Notes: a model not told the origin generated them from the letters alone. A DNA stretch of 64,000 nucleotides from a virus (IMGVR_UViG_3300022682_000042:18542-82541), one strand, 5' to 3'. Shown: positions 1 through 6,748, counted from the stretch's first letter. Numbers and translations: made by a program.

Positions 1-110
1 CCGACAAGCAAACTCAGGAGGCCGATACAGACCGGGTGAAACCACGTTATGAACGGGATATGTTTAGATTTCCGGGGGTCCAGGACCCAACCGGAGGAAC
101 GGCCAGTTAG
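1..110 (+). CDS. C-terminal end of a truncated gene
   Basis: An open frame enters from the left edge (codons begin at base 3) and stops with TAG at 108-110. The visible 35 residues are hydrophilic and end in GGTAS. An AGGAGG-like ribosome site for the next gene follows at once. Its place before a virion protein suggests a head gene, but the fragment is too short to name. Confidence 0.6.
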   Translation, partial: DKQTQEADTDRVKPRYERDMFRFPGVQDPTGGTAS

Positions 111-119
111 GAGGTTATT

Positions 120-899
120 ATGACACAGTACAGAAGCTACAAAAAGCCAGAAGTGCCATTTGGTATTATGGTTTCCGGTGGGTCTATTCCAGGCTGGTCC
201 TATGTCCATAAATTCGGGCGAAATCCGGCTTGTGCTGCCGATACCAAAGAAATCATCTGGGACGGCTCCAGAGGAACCTATGAATGGCCTGACTCGGCCT
301 GTACCCTGTCTATTCAATCTACTTCTGCCTGTGATGTAGCCACTACCGGGGCCGGGGCGCAAACGGTTAAAATCTATGGCCATAATGCCAGCCGGTCAGA
401 AATATCTGAGACCGTATCTCTAAATGGGACAACGACCGTTAATTCGGCCTGCGCTTATAGTCGGGTATTTAGAATGGAGGTTACTCAGGCCGGGTCAGAT
501 ATGCACAATCACGGCATTATATCGGCTTGTGCAAATAGCTATGGATTGGCCTATATTTCGGCTTCATACAATCAGACCTTGATGGCCCTATATTCTATTC
601 CAGATGACCGGGAGGGATTTTTGGTTGATTGGTATGGGTCTGTCAATATTTCAAGTAAAATTGCCGCTGAACGAGAGGCTGACCTAACTCTATGGATTCG
701 TGGGGCCAGTTCAAATAATGCTTTTCAGATTAAGGACTTTATTGGCCTTAACTCTAATGGGGCCGGTCATGCTGAAATAGATTTTAACCCGAACCGTTAT
801 CTAGCTCCCGGTACAGACCTTTATATTTCAGCTTGCGCCCAGGATGCTGATACAGACATATCGGCCGGTTTTGACATTTACCTACATGATATAACGTAA
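120..899 (+). CDS. Virion structural protein (phage decoration or fibre-like)
   Basis: A 259-aa protein with no membrane segment. It resembles a family of phage structural proteins that begin with a KFGRNP-type segment, continue with a 'TLSI' beta strand region and 'TVKIYG' and 'VSLNGTT' strands, and end with 'DTDISAGFDIYL'. The role is probably a beta-rich head or tail-surface component; the family has no firm function known to me. ATG follows GGAGG at 111-115 with normal spacing. The protein contains the tripeptide Ser-Ala-Cys five times, which is unusual for a virion protein. Confidence 0.6.
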   Translation: MTQYRSYKKPEVPFGIMVSGGSIPGWSYVHKFGRNPACAADTKEIIWDGSRGTYEWPDSACTLSIQSTSACDVATTGAGAQTVKIYGHNASRSEISETVSLNGTTTVNSACAYSRVFRMEVTQAGSDMHNHGIISACANSYGLAYISASYNQTLMALYSIPDDREGFLVDWYGSVNISSKIAAEREADLTLWIRGASSNNAFQIKDFIGLNSNGAGHAEIDFNPNRYLAPGTDLYISACAQDADTDISAGFDIYLHDIT

Positions 900-903
900 C
901 CCC

Positions 904-932
904 TTGCAGTCTGCCTCAAAATGTTGTATAGT
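904..932 (+). promoter_or_regulatory. Sigma70-type promoter for the first glycosyltransferase
   Basis: TTGCAG at 904-909, 17-base spacer, TATAGT at 927-932. Transcription would start near 939, giving a leader of about 75 bases before the GTG at 1015. Confidence 0.6.
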
Positions 933-1014
933 ATTTTTACAGATTACAACAGTTTGATATGGGCCGGGGGTCCCTGGTCAGAAAAGGAAAACTACCTTGC
1001 AAAAGGAGAAGGAG

Positions 1015-1131
1015 GTGGGCCAGGGCAGTTCTATTCAAGCGTATAACGTTGTCTTCATTTATGCAGACAATCAGCATGAATGGAACTGCTCTAGTCCCAG
1101 TGGCGTAGTCTATCGCCATCAAGTGGTTTGA
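1015..1131 (+). pseudogene. N-terminal fragment of the glycosyltransferase, out of frame
   Basis: GTG at 1015 lies 8 bases after AAAGGAG and opens a 38-codon frame whose product contains NVVFIYADNQHEWNC and VVYRHQVV. This looks like the first Rossmann strand of the glycosyltransferase that continues in the next frame from 1128. The frame ends in TGA at 1129-1131, overlapping a TTG at 1128-1130. Joining needs a -1 shift. No classical slippery heptamer is present, so this is either a broken gene, a sequencing indel, or termination-reinitiation at the TTGA overlap. Confidence 0.5.
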
Positions 1132-2426
1132 ATCGGGCCGGCCAAGGCTGGTCTGGTAGACTCATTCACGTTTCCGGATTCACCGAGTTCCTCAACCCCG
1201 TCATTCAAGACATTCTGATGCCGGCCGATGTGATTATCGTCCAACGTAATGTCATCCATCCCAGGGTTTATGATGCTATGGCCTATTGGCAAGGGATGGG
1301 AAAACCGGTAGTGGTTGATCTGGATGACGCCTACCATTTTTTGCCCTGGTCCAATCCGGCCCGGCCTTTCTGGTTCCTGAAACCCCTGCCGGATGTAGAC
1401 GGGGTAGAACGGGAAGGGGCCGGTATTAGGTTGCTTGAGGAAGGTCTGGTTAGAGCTGACGGTCTGGTAGCCCCGAACAAGCTGTTGTTGGCCGATTGGG
1501 AGTATGCCAGCGGCAATAGTTATTTTATCCAGAATTATGCCGAGCCATCCTGGTGGGGAGTGCCACCCCCCGGCCCGTGGGTTCCATCCGGTCAACAACA
1601 TTGGACCTGTAAAGATGATGACCGGCTCTGGCCCGTTAAGTGGTGGCGAGACAGAAACAGAACGGTCAGGGGCCTACCCCCCCGGTCTATCCTCAAGAAA
1701 GGATTGGGGATAAAAGATAGAATAGTTATTGGGTGGGGTGGGTCGATGTCCCACTATGACAGTTTTTGGGGGAGTGGTCTAATGCAAGCCATCCCCAAAA
1801 TATCGGCCCGATACCCCGAAGTCCTGTGGATGATCTGTGGGGGCGAGAAACGGCTTTATGAACAGTTAGAGGTTCCGGCCCGACAAAAGTTCTGGCAACA
1901 CGGCGTTCCTCCCCAACAATGGCCCGAAATAGTCTGCCGGTTTGACGTGGGCCTGGCCCCCCTGTATGGGCCTTATGACCAGCGTCGGTCCTGGATAAAA
2001 GGAATTGAGTATGCTCTGGCCGGAACCCCGTGGGTTGCTACCAGGGGCGAGACTTACAAGGGCCTGATAGACTGGCCTGCCGGCCTACAAGGGCCGGAAA
2101 GCGCCGAATGGTGGGAAGATAGCTTAGAGGTTATTCTGTCTGACCTTGAGGGCTGGCAGGATAAGGCCGAGGCCCTGTTACCGGAGGCCCGAAAGCGGTT
2201 CATTATTGACAATAACCTGGACAAATACAGTCAGGCTATTAACCAGATGATAGCCGATAAACAACAGGCCGGGCAGGGTGAGGTGGTTCTGCCGAACGTG
2301 ATAAGGATACCAAAAAATGGCAAAAAGGAAAAGGAAGTCAGTCGGGACATCCCGACCGGAGAAATTATCAGTCTTGACGGCCCAGGCCCCAATGGGGTCA
2401 GAGAGGTTGAAATTAAAACCGGGTAA
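1128..2426 (+). CDS. Glycosyltransferase (GT-B fold), main part
   Basis: 432 residues from TTG at 1128, preceded by an open frame back to 1095. The N-terminal half contains ADVIIVQRNVIHPRVYDA and KPVVVDLDDAYH, typical of GT4-like transferases found in phage and capsule loci, where a host or phage surface polymer is glycosylated. A C-terminal nucleotide-sugar half follows (VIGWGGSMSHYDS near 185-200, CRFDVGLAPLYG near 265-280, KGIEYALAGTP). The usual first beta strand is encoded just upstream in another frame. Acceptor and donor cannot be read from the sequence. The gene sits inside the virion gene block, next to the integron-like array. Confidence 0.75.
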   Translation: MNRAGQGWSGRLIHVSGFTEFLNPVIQDILMPADVIIVQRNVIHPRVYDAMAYWQGMGKPVVVDLDDAYHFLPWSNPARPFWFLKPLPDVDGVEREGAGIRLLEEGLVRADGLVAPNKLLLADWEYASGNSYFIQNYAEPSWWGVPPPGPWVPSGQQHWTCKDDDRLWPVKWWRDRNRTVRGLPPRSILKKGLGIKDRIVIGWGGSMSHYDSFWGSGLMQAIPKISARYPEVLWMICGGEKRLYEQLEVPARQKFWQHGVPPQQWPEIVCRFDVGLAPLYGPYDQRRSWIKGIEYALAGTPWVATRGETYKGLIDWPAGLQGPESAEWWEDSLEVILSDLEGWQDKAEALLPEARKRFIIDNNLDKYSQAINQMIADKQQAGQGEVVLPNVIRIPKNGKKEKEVSRDIPTGEIISLDGPGPNGVREVEIKTG

Positions 2427-2538
2427 TGTGTTGATGTTGGCTGAGGAGGTTGGGGGTCAATTGCCGACTATTGCCGGGGTTGAGGTAGGACGGGCTTTGA
2501 CTTATGATTTGATACAATTTCTGAATAGGAATTGTTGA
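2317..2538 (+). CDS. Small ORF overlapping the end of the glycosyltransferase
   Basis: 73 codons starting inside the glycosyltransferase 3' end in another frame. The second half, beyond 2426, reads LPTIAGVEVGRALTYDLIQF and could be the true coding part. No clear ribosome site is seen and no family is recognised. It may be a spurious overlap. Confidence 0.25.
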   Translation: MAKRKRKSVGTSRPEKLSVLTAQAPMGSERLKLKPGNVLMLAEEVGGQLPTIAGVEVGRALTYDLIQFLNRNC

Positions 2539-2624
2539 CCGAAATAGGTTTGGTGATTATCCGAATCATAAATTTGTACCCTATACAGCCAATATTCTTC
2601 GTGTCAATCTCTGTTGCTTAAGCC

Positions 2625-2727
2625 ATATAACGCCCGCCAATAAGCCGCGCCAACGGGACTTGGTTTATAGTTGAGCCTTACAGCCAGAGGCACGTGTCTG
2701 GCGTCGGCTTTATTGGCTTTGTTAGGT
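2625..2727 (-). repeat. attC-like recombination site 1
   Basis: Read on the minus strand it begins with ACCTAAC (R'', consensus RYYYAAC, 2727-2721) and ends with GTTATAT (R', 2631-2625). Inside are imperfect inverted arms: GCCAATAAGCCG at about 2636-2647 faces CGGCTTTATTGGC at about 2705-2717, with an unpaired extra base as expected for attC folding. The stop codon of the cassette gene at 2722-2961 lies in R''. Length about 103 bp. Confidence 0.75.
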
Positions 2728-2961
2728 TGCGTCTTGGCTATCTTGCATTGCCAGATACAGCCCTAGCACAACTTTGTCCATTACCATTTCAAGATCGGTT
2801 TGCGACCAGATTGCAAACCCTTTTTGCTTGTCAAAAATAGCCTGATTTATTTTGCGACGTTTTAATGGCTTACCTGTTCGCTTATTTAGACCGTAGTCAA
2901 AATCTTCCGTAAGGCACTTTAATATTTTTTTCTTTGCTAACCGTATATCTGATTTGTTCAT
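2722..2961 (-). CDS. Integron cassette 4: small basic protein
   Basis: 79 aa, Lys/Arg-rich N-terminal half (LAKKKILKCLTEDF, KRTGKPLKRRKI) and a more hydrophobic C-terminus. No family recognised. ATG lies only 4 bases after the R' heptamer GTTAGGT (2972-2966), too close for a normal Shine-Dalgarno, as in many cassettes. TAA lies within attC site 1. Expression probably depends on the cassette promoter near 4090. Confidence 0.65.
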   Translation of the reverse strand: MNKSDIRLAKKKILKCLTEDFDYGLNKRTGKPLKRRKINQAIFDKQKGFAIWSQTDLEMVMDKVVLGLYLAMQDSQDAT

Positions 2962-2965
2962 AGCA

Positions 2966-3051
2966 ACCTAACGCCCGCCAATGAGCGGCGGGCTACTGTG
3001 ATTGTTTGTGATGGCCAGAATCAACCGTCCGCTCCATTGGCATTGTTGGGC
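2966..3051 (-). repeat. attC-like recombination site 2
   Basis: Minus strand: GCCCAAC (R'', 3051-3045) and GTTAGGT (R', 2972-2966) both match the RYYYAAC / GTTRRRY consensus exactly. Inner arms GCCAATGAGCGG and CCGCTCCATTGGC pair with one extra base. Length 86 bp. It is the best-formed of the four sites. Confidence 0.8.
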
Positions 3052-3199
3052 GGATGCATACCGGATAGCAATGCTTCTGGTATGATGCGCCCTGAGCGTT
3101 TGGTTGAAAAAAATACATTTTCTGGCCTGCCTCGATAACCGCACCGCATTTGTCACAGGTCGTTATGTAATCGTTGACAACTGGCTCAAAATTAAACAA
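2993..3199 (-). CDS. Integron cassette 3: small zinc-finger-like protein
   Basis: 68 aa from TTG at 3199, just after AGAGGTGG. It contains TTCDKCGAVIEAGQKMYFF followed by HCYPVC, a CxxC...HCxxxC arrangement that probably binds one zinc ion. The C-terminal 20 residues are read through attC site 2, so the frame ends inside the recombination site. No function can be assigned. Confidence 0.6.
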   Translation of the reverse strand: MFNFEPVVNDYITTCDKCGAVIEAGQKMYFFQPNAQGASYQKHCYPVCIRPTMPMERTVDSGHHKQSQ

Positions 3200-3219
3200 G
3201 TTCCACCTCTAAGCTATCC

Positions 3220-3345
3220 GCCTAACGATCTGAGTTGTGGCGATTGCGGGTTGGCTCCACAACTATGATTTACAGAATATTTGCAGCCCCAACCGACCAC
3301 AATTAAAAGCAAGATTAGCAATTCGCTACGAACGACTTGTTAGCT
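3220..3345 (-). repeat. attC-like recombination site 3
   Basis: Minus strand: AGCTAAC (R'', 3345-3339, one base off consensus) and GTTAGGC (R', 3226-3220, exact). Arms GTGGCGATTGC (about 3237) and GCAATTCGCTAC (about 3318) pair with an extra base. Length 126 bp. Site 4 carries almost the same arms. Confidence 0.75.
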
Positions 3346-3573
3346 ACCGTGACGGCTGGCATAGACACGCAAACACCGCTTGCAGGCATTGGCTAACGGT
3401 ACATTTATGGTCATCCGGTAGCCATTAGAATATTTTCCGCTGGTATCAAAACCACGTCCGCAAATTGGCGCACTAATATGTCCGGCTTCAATTAAATTTT
3501 GGCGGCTTTTACCTTCGCCAGCCTCATAAACCAAATGTAACTTTTGACCACCTTTGATTTGCATATAACGCAT
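3340..3573 (-). CDS. Integron cassette 2: hypothetical protein
   Basis: 77 aa from ATG at 3573, chosen because TGGAGG lies just upstream and the preceding attC R' ends at 3594. The protein begins MRYMQIKGGQKLHLV and has two or three cysteines (APICGRGF, ACKRCLRV). Its TAA stop at 3340-3342 lies inside the R'' heptamer of attC site 3. It could be a short zinc-binding protein; no family is recognised. Confidence 0.65.
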   Translation of the reverse strand: MRYMQIKGGQKLHLVYEAGEGKSRQNLIEAGHISAPICGRGFDTSGKYSNGYRMTINVPLANACKRCLRVYASRHGS

Positions 3574-3593
3574 TTTGGCCTCCAAAAGAAGGT

Positions 3594-3718
3594 AGCTAAC
3601 TATTGAGTTGTGGCGATTGCGGGCCAGCACCGAACCGCAACATAATTGATAGATACGCTGGCAAGACTATTTCAAAAATCGCTGTGGTAGCAATTCGCCC
3701 ACCAACGATTTGTTATTA
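3594..3718 (-). repeat. attC-like recombination site 4
   Basis: Minus strand: TAATAAC (R'', 3718-3712, AAC conserved only) and GTTAGCT (R', 3600-3594). Inner arms GTGGCGATTGC (about 3610) and GCAATTCGCCCAC (about 3690) match those of site 3. This is the weakest of the four in its outer heptamers, but length (125 bp), arms and position fit. Confidence 0.65.
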
Positions 3719-4005
3719 CGGGGTTGGATTACAAAGCCGTATTTCTCTTGCCTCACCCGTTCTTTTTCAACCCAAAGGGCGCGGACATTAGCCACTTTCT
3801 GGTTATCAATTTCACCATCTGTAAATAATATCCCTTCGGGGTCATCGCGGTAATCCCACACCCCGCCAAGTTTAACTTCGCCTGTTTCTCTATCAAAAAC
3901 AACTTCAAGGGCCAACCCTAACGGATGAAAGAACTGCCGGTTCGCCTCTTGCAAAAAACCCTTCTCTTGAAATTCTTTTATGTTTATACGTTTGATTTCT
4001 GGCAT
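3667..4005 (-). CDS. Integron cassette 1: hypothetical protein
   Basis: 112 aa from ATG at 4005 with GGAGG five bases upstream. It contains FHPLGLALEVVFD and GGVWDYRDDPEGI, a small conserved family that I recall from phages and mobile DNA without a function. The frame runs into attC site 4. As first cassette it is next to the Pc-like promoter and should be the best expressed. Confidence 0.7.
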   Translation of the reverse strand: MPEIKRINIKEFQEKGFLQEANRQFFHPLGLALEVVFDRETGEVKLGGVWDYRDDPEGILFTDGEIDNQKVANVRALWVEKERVRQEKYGFVIQPRNNKSLVGELLPQRFLK

Positions 4006-4029
4006 CTTGCCTCCGATCTTAAAACAAGT

Positions 4030-4036
4030 ACATAAC
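4030..4036 (-). promoter_or_regulatory. Candidate attI insertion point
   Basis: GTTATGT on the minus strand is the only GTTRRRY-like heptamer between the first cassette gene and the recombinase and would mark the 5' end of cassette 1. It is two steps from consensus, so this is tentative. Confidence 0.4.
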
Positions 4037-4059
4037 AATATTATAACATTACACCTTGC

Positions 4060-4088
4060 TTGATATTATACCCAACCTATGCTATAAT
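4060..4088 (+). promoter_or_regulatory. Promoter of the recombinase gene
   Basis: TTGATA (4060-4065), 17-base spacer, TATAAT (4083-4088). ATG at 4096 is 7 bases after the -10 box, so the mRNA is predicted to be leaderless. Confidence 0.75.
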
Positions 4089-4093
4089 GTCAA
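4065..4093 (-). promoter_or_regulatory. Pc-like cassette promoter (perfect consensus)
   Basis: Minus strand TTGACA (4093-4088), 17-base spacer, TATAAT (4070-4065). It fires into the cassettes. Its -10 box touches the -35 box of the opposite recombinase promoter and its -35 box abuts that promoter's -10, so the two should compete for polymerase. Confidence 0.8.
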
Positions 4094-4095
4094 AT

Positions 4096-4758
4096 ATGAA
4101 ACCATCAAATGAATTACAACAAAAATTGGACAGTGCCTTTGCCGGCCTGTCCAAGAATACCGTCCGGCTTTACTCTCACTGGATTATTGAGTTGGCCAAA
4201 TTCCACGCGCCGCTCAAACTATCCGAGCTTGAACAATGGTATATTGACCAGTTTTTGGCCTGGATGGTCCGGCCCGGTGAATACTCCCGATCTACTACCA
4301 ATCAGGCCAAAAGGGCGATCCGTCTGTTTTATGAGTCGCTCGGCAGGCCGGTCAATGTACAAATGGTATCGACCCGGCACAAATCCCGACCAGTCGATAC
4401 CATCAGCCGGGAGCAGGTCAAGGAGGTTTTGTCCCGGTTGCCACTGCTGTACCAGATGCTGGCTGGCGACATTTACCACAACCTGACCCGACCCGGCGAG
4501 GTCGTCAAGCAGTCGAGGTCCAGGGGTGGATATACCGCCGTCTCTACCCTAACCAATCACATCAAACAAGCCGGTAAGGAGGCCGGGATTATCAAGCCGG
4601 TAACAGCGATAACACTATATCAGTCCGGCATTGTTCATCGGCTTGAGGATAACGGACCGGTGGCAGTAATGGAACTAACAGGGCTAAAACCAAGTACAAT
4701 TCAGAGGTACTTGAGACAGACTAAAAATAGTGATATAATAAATAAAAAGGGGTTTTAA
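4096..4758 (+). CDS. Diverged tyrosine recombinase (integron integrase-like)
   Basis: 220 aa. Residues 5-85 form an N-terminal SAM-like core-binding domain (LSKNTVRLYSHWIIELAKFH, FLAWMV, TNQAKRAIRLFYESLG). Residues 100-210 align with a shortened catalytic domain: the first Arg is kept (TRPGE, R132) and the Tyr is kept (TIQRYLRQ, Y205), but the HxxR box reads ITLYQS (172-177), the LLGH box reads LTGLK, and the lysine hairpin is missing. IntI proteins are about 320-340 aa, so this is over 100 residues short. It is either inactive, a regulator, or a minimal recombinase. It reads away from the cassettes, as intI does. I chose ATG 4096 because the promoter's -10 box covers earlier starts. Confidence 0.6.
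   Translation: MKPSNELQQKLDSAFAGLSKNTVRLYSHWIIELAKFHAPLKLSELEQWYIDQFLAWMVRPGEYSRSTTNQAKRAIRLFYESLGRPVNVQMVSTRHKSRPVDTISREQVKEVLSRLPLLYQMLAGDIYHNLTRPGEVVKQSRSRGGYTAVSTLTNHIKQAGKEAGIIKPVTAITLYQSGIVHRLEDNGPVAVMELTGLKPSTIQRYLRQTKNSDIINKKGF
4711..4739 (+). promoter_or_regulatory. Promoter for the second glycosyltransferase
   Basis: TTGAGA (4711-4716), 17-base spacer, TATAAT (4734-4739), inside the 3' end of the recombinase gene and 18 bases before the ATG at 4758. Confidence 0.65.
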
Positions 4759-5927
4759 TGAAAACTATTGTAGTTAGCCATCAACCGACTTTTTTACCCA
4801 TTATCCGGCAATTGTCTCAATTAGGATGGACCATTATCACCCTGACCCAACCCTATGCCCAGGAATTGGGCAATCAGGGAATTGAGGCCAAACCTCTGGG
4901 GGCCTTTGGGGGCGAAGGACAAGACTCGGCCTTTGCCTGGGCCGGGGCCTGTATCTCGGCCCTGTCCGGCCTGGAACTGAACGGGGCCGGGCCGGGGCCG
5001 ATAGGTTGGCTCAGACAAAACTCAGTCCCCTTTTACTATCCCAGATTGGCCGACATGGGGATGATCGTTGTCTGTCTTGAAAATCTCAAGCCTGATTTGG
5101 TCTTGCTACATAATGATGTAGAACCGGCGACCAGGGCCGTAGCTCTGTGGGCCAAAACCAAGTCGGTTCCTTGTCTACACATCCCTCACGCTATTTACCA
5201 ACTGGTCAACCGGGGGCCTCTAGGGACCGATGTCCACGACTTGGTAACGGCCTCGAATATCGGGGTGGCCGGCCCTTTCCAGCGGGTCTGGTATGAGGCT
5301 TGTGGGGCTGAACCGGCTAATGTCAGGGAGACCGGCCTGCCTCAGTTCGATGGGTGGGCCACCCGGCAATCGGGGGACCAAAAGAAGGCCAAGAAATTGT
5401 TGGGCCTTGACCCAAACAGGCCGGTAGTAGCTTACGGGGGAACCTGGCCCCAGGGGACCAATGCCGGGGGCCTAAATGATGAATGGCAATTTGTCTACTT
5501 CTCTTTTCTTGAGGCAGCCAACCGGCTTGGCTTTCAGGCTGTAGTCAAATGTCATCCCAGGGGAGGAAAACAGAATTGGGACTGGCACGTGCAACAGGCA
5601 ACCGAGGCCGGCCTGGATGGAGTTGTAACCCCATCTCACCTGGAACAAGTGATAGATGCCTCTGACCTATTTCTGGCCCCCTACGGCTCTAATGTATTGC
5701 TTGAGGCGGCCCATAATCCGGCCTGTCGACTGGCTACGACCCACGGCTATAAGGGAGACAGGGCCGTGGAAAAAGTGCCGATAGACCCAGACGGGATGGC
5801 CGAGGCCCTGGGTAAATTATTGACCGAAGAACCCAGGCCAACCGGGACCTTGTTGGCCAAGTACCTGGGAGACCGGGATGGGTTAGCCTGGCAACGGGTA
5901 GTAGGGTATTGTGAGGAGTTGGCCTGA
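4758..5927 (+). CDS. Glycosyltransferase or glycerophosphotransferase-like (GT-B)
   Basis: 389 aa. A first Rossmann strand (TIVVSHQPTFLPIIRQL), a central IPHAIYQLV, and a C-terminal nucleotide-binding half with VVAYGGTWPQGTN, VVKCHPRGG and DLFLAPYGSNVLLEAA. This is the layout of CDP-glycerol transferases, polysialyltransferases and UDP-sugar transferases. It probably modifies a surface or virion glycan. ATG overlaps the recombinase stop (TAATG) and follows AAAAAGGGG. It pairs with the 1128-2426 transferase around the integron-like element. Confidence 0.7.
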   Translation: MKTIVVSHQPTFLPIIRQLSQLGWTIITLTQPYAQELGNQGIEAKPLGAFGGEGQDSAFAWAGACISALSGLELNGAGPGPIGWLRQNSVPFYYPRLADMGMIVVCLENLKPDLVLLHNDVEPATRAVALWAKTKSVPCLHIPHAIYQLVNRGPLGTDVHDLVTASNIGVAGPFQRVWYEACGAEPANVRETGLPQFDGWATRQSGDQKKAKKLLGLDPNRPVVAYGGTWPQGTNAGGLNDEWQFVYFSFLEAANRLGFQAVVKCHPRGGKQNWDWHVQQATEAGLDGVVTPSHLEQVIDASDLFLAPYGSNVLLEAAHNPACRLATTHGYKGDRAVEKVPIDPDGMAEALGKLLTEEPRPTGTLLAKYLGDRDGLAWQRVVGYCEELA

Positions 5928-6403
5928 TGCCCCCAATACGTTTGAAAATTGAGACCCACCCATCTTTAGAGCAAGTCTCTTTACCTTACCGGAAATTTAG
6001 AGAAAAGGATTTGGCCGGGTTTATGGAGACATTAGCCGGGATATTGCATCAAAATATCCAGGATGTTGCCCCAGTTCGAACCGGTGTTGGCCGAAAAAGT
6101 ATTGTTGCTCGAAAAAGAAAAGATTTGGAATGGGCAATCTTAATTGATAGACGGTTTCGGGGTGGGAAATATATGACCTGGCAACATGAAGGGGTTTCAC
6201 CTTCAAAAATAAATCCGATAGTTCCTAGAAAAAAACAGGCCCTTTGGTGGAGTGGGCTTCCTCATCCGATAGCTATTGTCAGAAATCATCCAGGCATTAA
6301 ACGGCTTGGATTTTTCGAGACTGGAATTGAAATGAGTAGAGGAGACCTTGATTCTGCCAGAGATTTGATAGGGGCTGAAATACAAAGAAAGTTTGAGGAA
6401 TAA
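5927..6403 (+). CDS. HK97-gp10-like neck / tail completion protein
   Basis: 158 aa. Residues near 45-60 read DVAPVRTGVGRKSI, the 'AP-x-TG-x-L-x-x-SI' signature of HK97 gp10-type proteins; WQHEGVSP, IVPRKKQALWW and HPGIKRLGFFETGI follow in the usual order. Such proteins join head and tail. ATG overlaps the stop of the glycosyltransferase (TGATG), so the two are translated together. Confidence 0.75.
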   Translation: MPPIRLKIETHPSLEQVSLPYRKFREKDLAGFMETLAGILHQNIQDVAPVRTGVGRKSIVARKRKDLEWAILIDRRFRGGKYMTWQHEGVSPSKINPIVPRKKQALWWSGLPHPIAIVRNHPGIKRLGFFETGIEMSRGDLDSARDLIGAEIQRKFEE

Positions 6404-6748
6404 TTATTCTAAGGGAAAAGATAACTGAGACCAGTTTCTCGGTCTAGTAATAACAATAGATTTTTGTTGGTTATCTGGTAAGTTTGTCAATAAAAAGCTT
6501 GACAGTTTGTTGTCAAGATATTTATTTAATTGTTGCGCTAAAAACAAGCTAATATTATCAACAGTATATGAAATTCTTATCAAAATAAAATCATATTTTT
6601 TAGCAAAGTTGTTTTTGATTTGGTCATTTTCTTGAGTTTTTTGTAGGCCATCTTTTCCCCCAAATTCTGCAACTGGTTCAAAGTGTTGCCGCCCATCATA
6701 TTCAATTAAGAACTGTAATTTCCCAATTCTGTAATTACAAAGGGCCAC
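6404..6748 (-). CDS. Truncated Vsr/EDxHD-like homing endonuclease
   Basis: 114 aa from GTG at 6748. FLIEYDGRQHF, FGGKDGL, DQIKNNFAKKYDFILIRISY follow the pattern of small Vsr-fold endonucleases in phages, where 'IEYDGxQHY' carries the metal-binding acid. The usual N-terminal zinc ribbons are missing and the frame is blocked by a stop 12 bases upstream, so it looks like a remnant. It is AT-rich, opposite to the flanking tail genes, and so probably an invader. Confidence 0.55.
   Translation of the reverse strand: MALCNYRIGKLQFLIEYDGRQHFEPVAEFGGKDGLQKTQENDQIKNNFAKKYDFILIRISYTVDNISLFLAQQLNKYLDNKLSSFLLTNLPDNQQKSIVITRPRNWSQLSFPLE

Larger units (their letters stand above)
2625..4036 (-). mobile_element. 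Integron-like gene cassette array (four cassettes)
   Basis: Four short minus-strand genes are separated by four attC-like sites. The stop codons of two cassettes (2722 and 3340) lie inside the R'' heptamer of their own attC, and start codons fall soon after the R' heptamer of the preceding site, as in classical integron cassettes. The genes point away from the recombinase gene at 4096 and are preceded by a consensus promoter at 4065-4093. This is the standard intI / attI / Pc / cassette geometry. The stretch has fewer GGCC motifs than its neighbours, which suggests foreign origin. Confidence 0.8.

Noticed and set aside
1119-1601. 160-codon minus-strand frame
   Set aside because: Opposite to conserved glycosyltransferase sequence and without a ribosome site.
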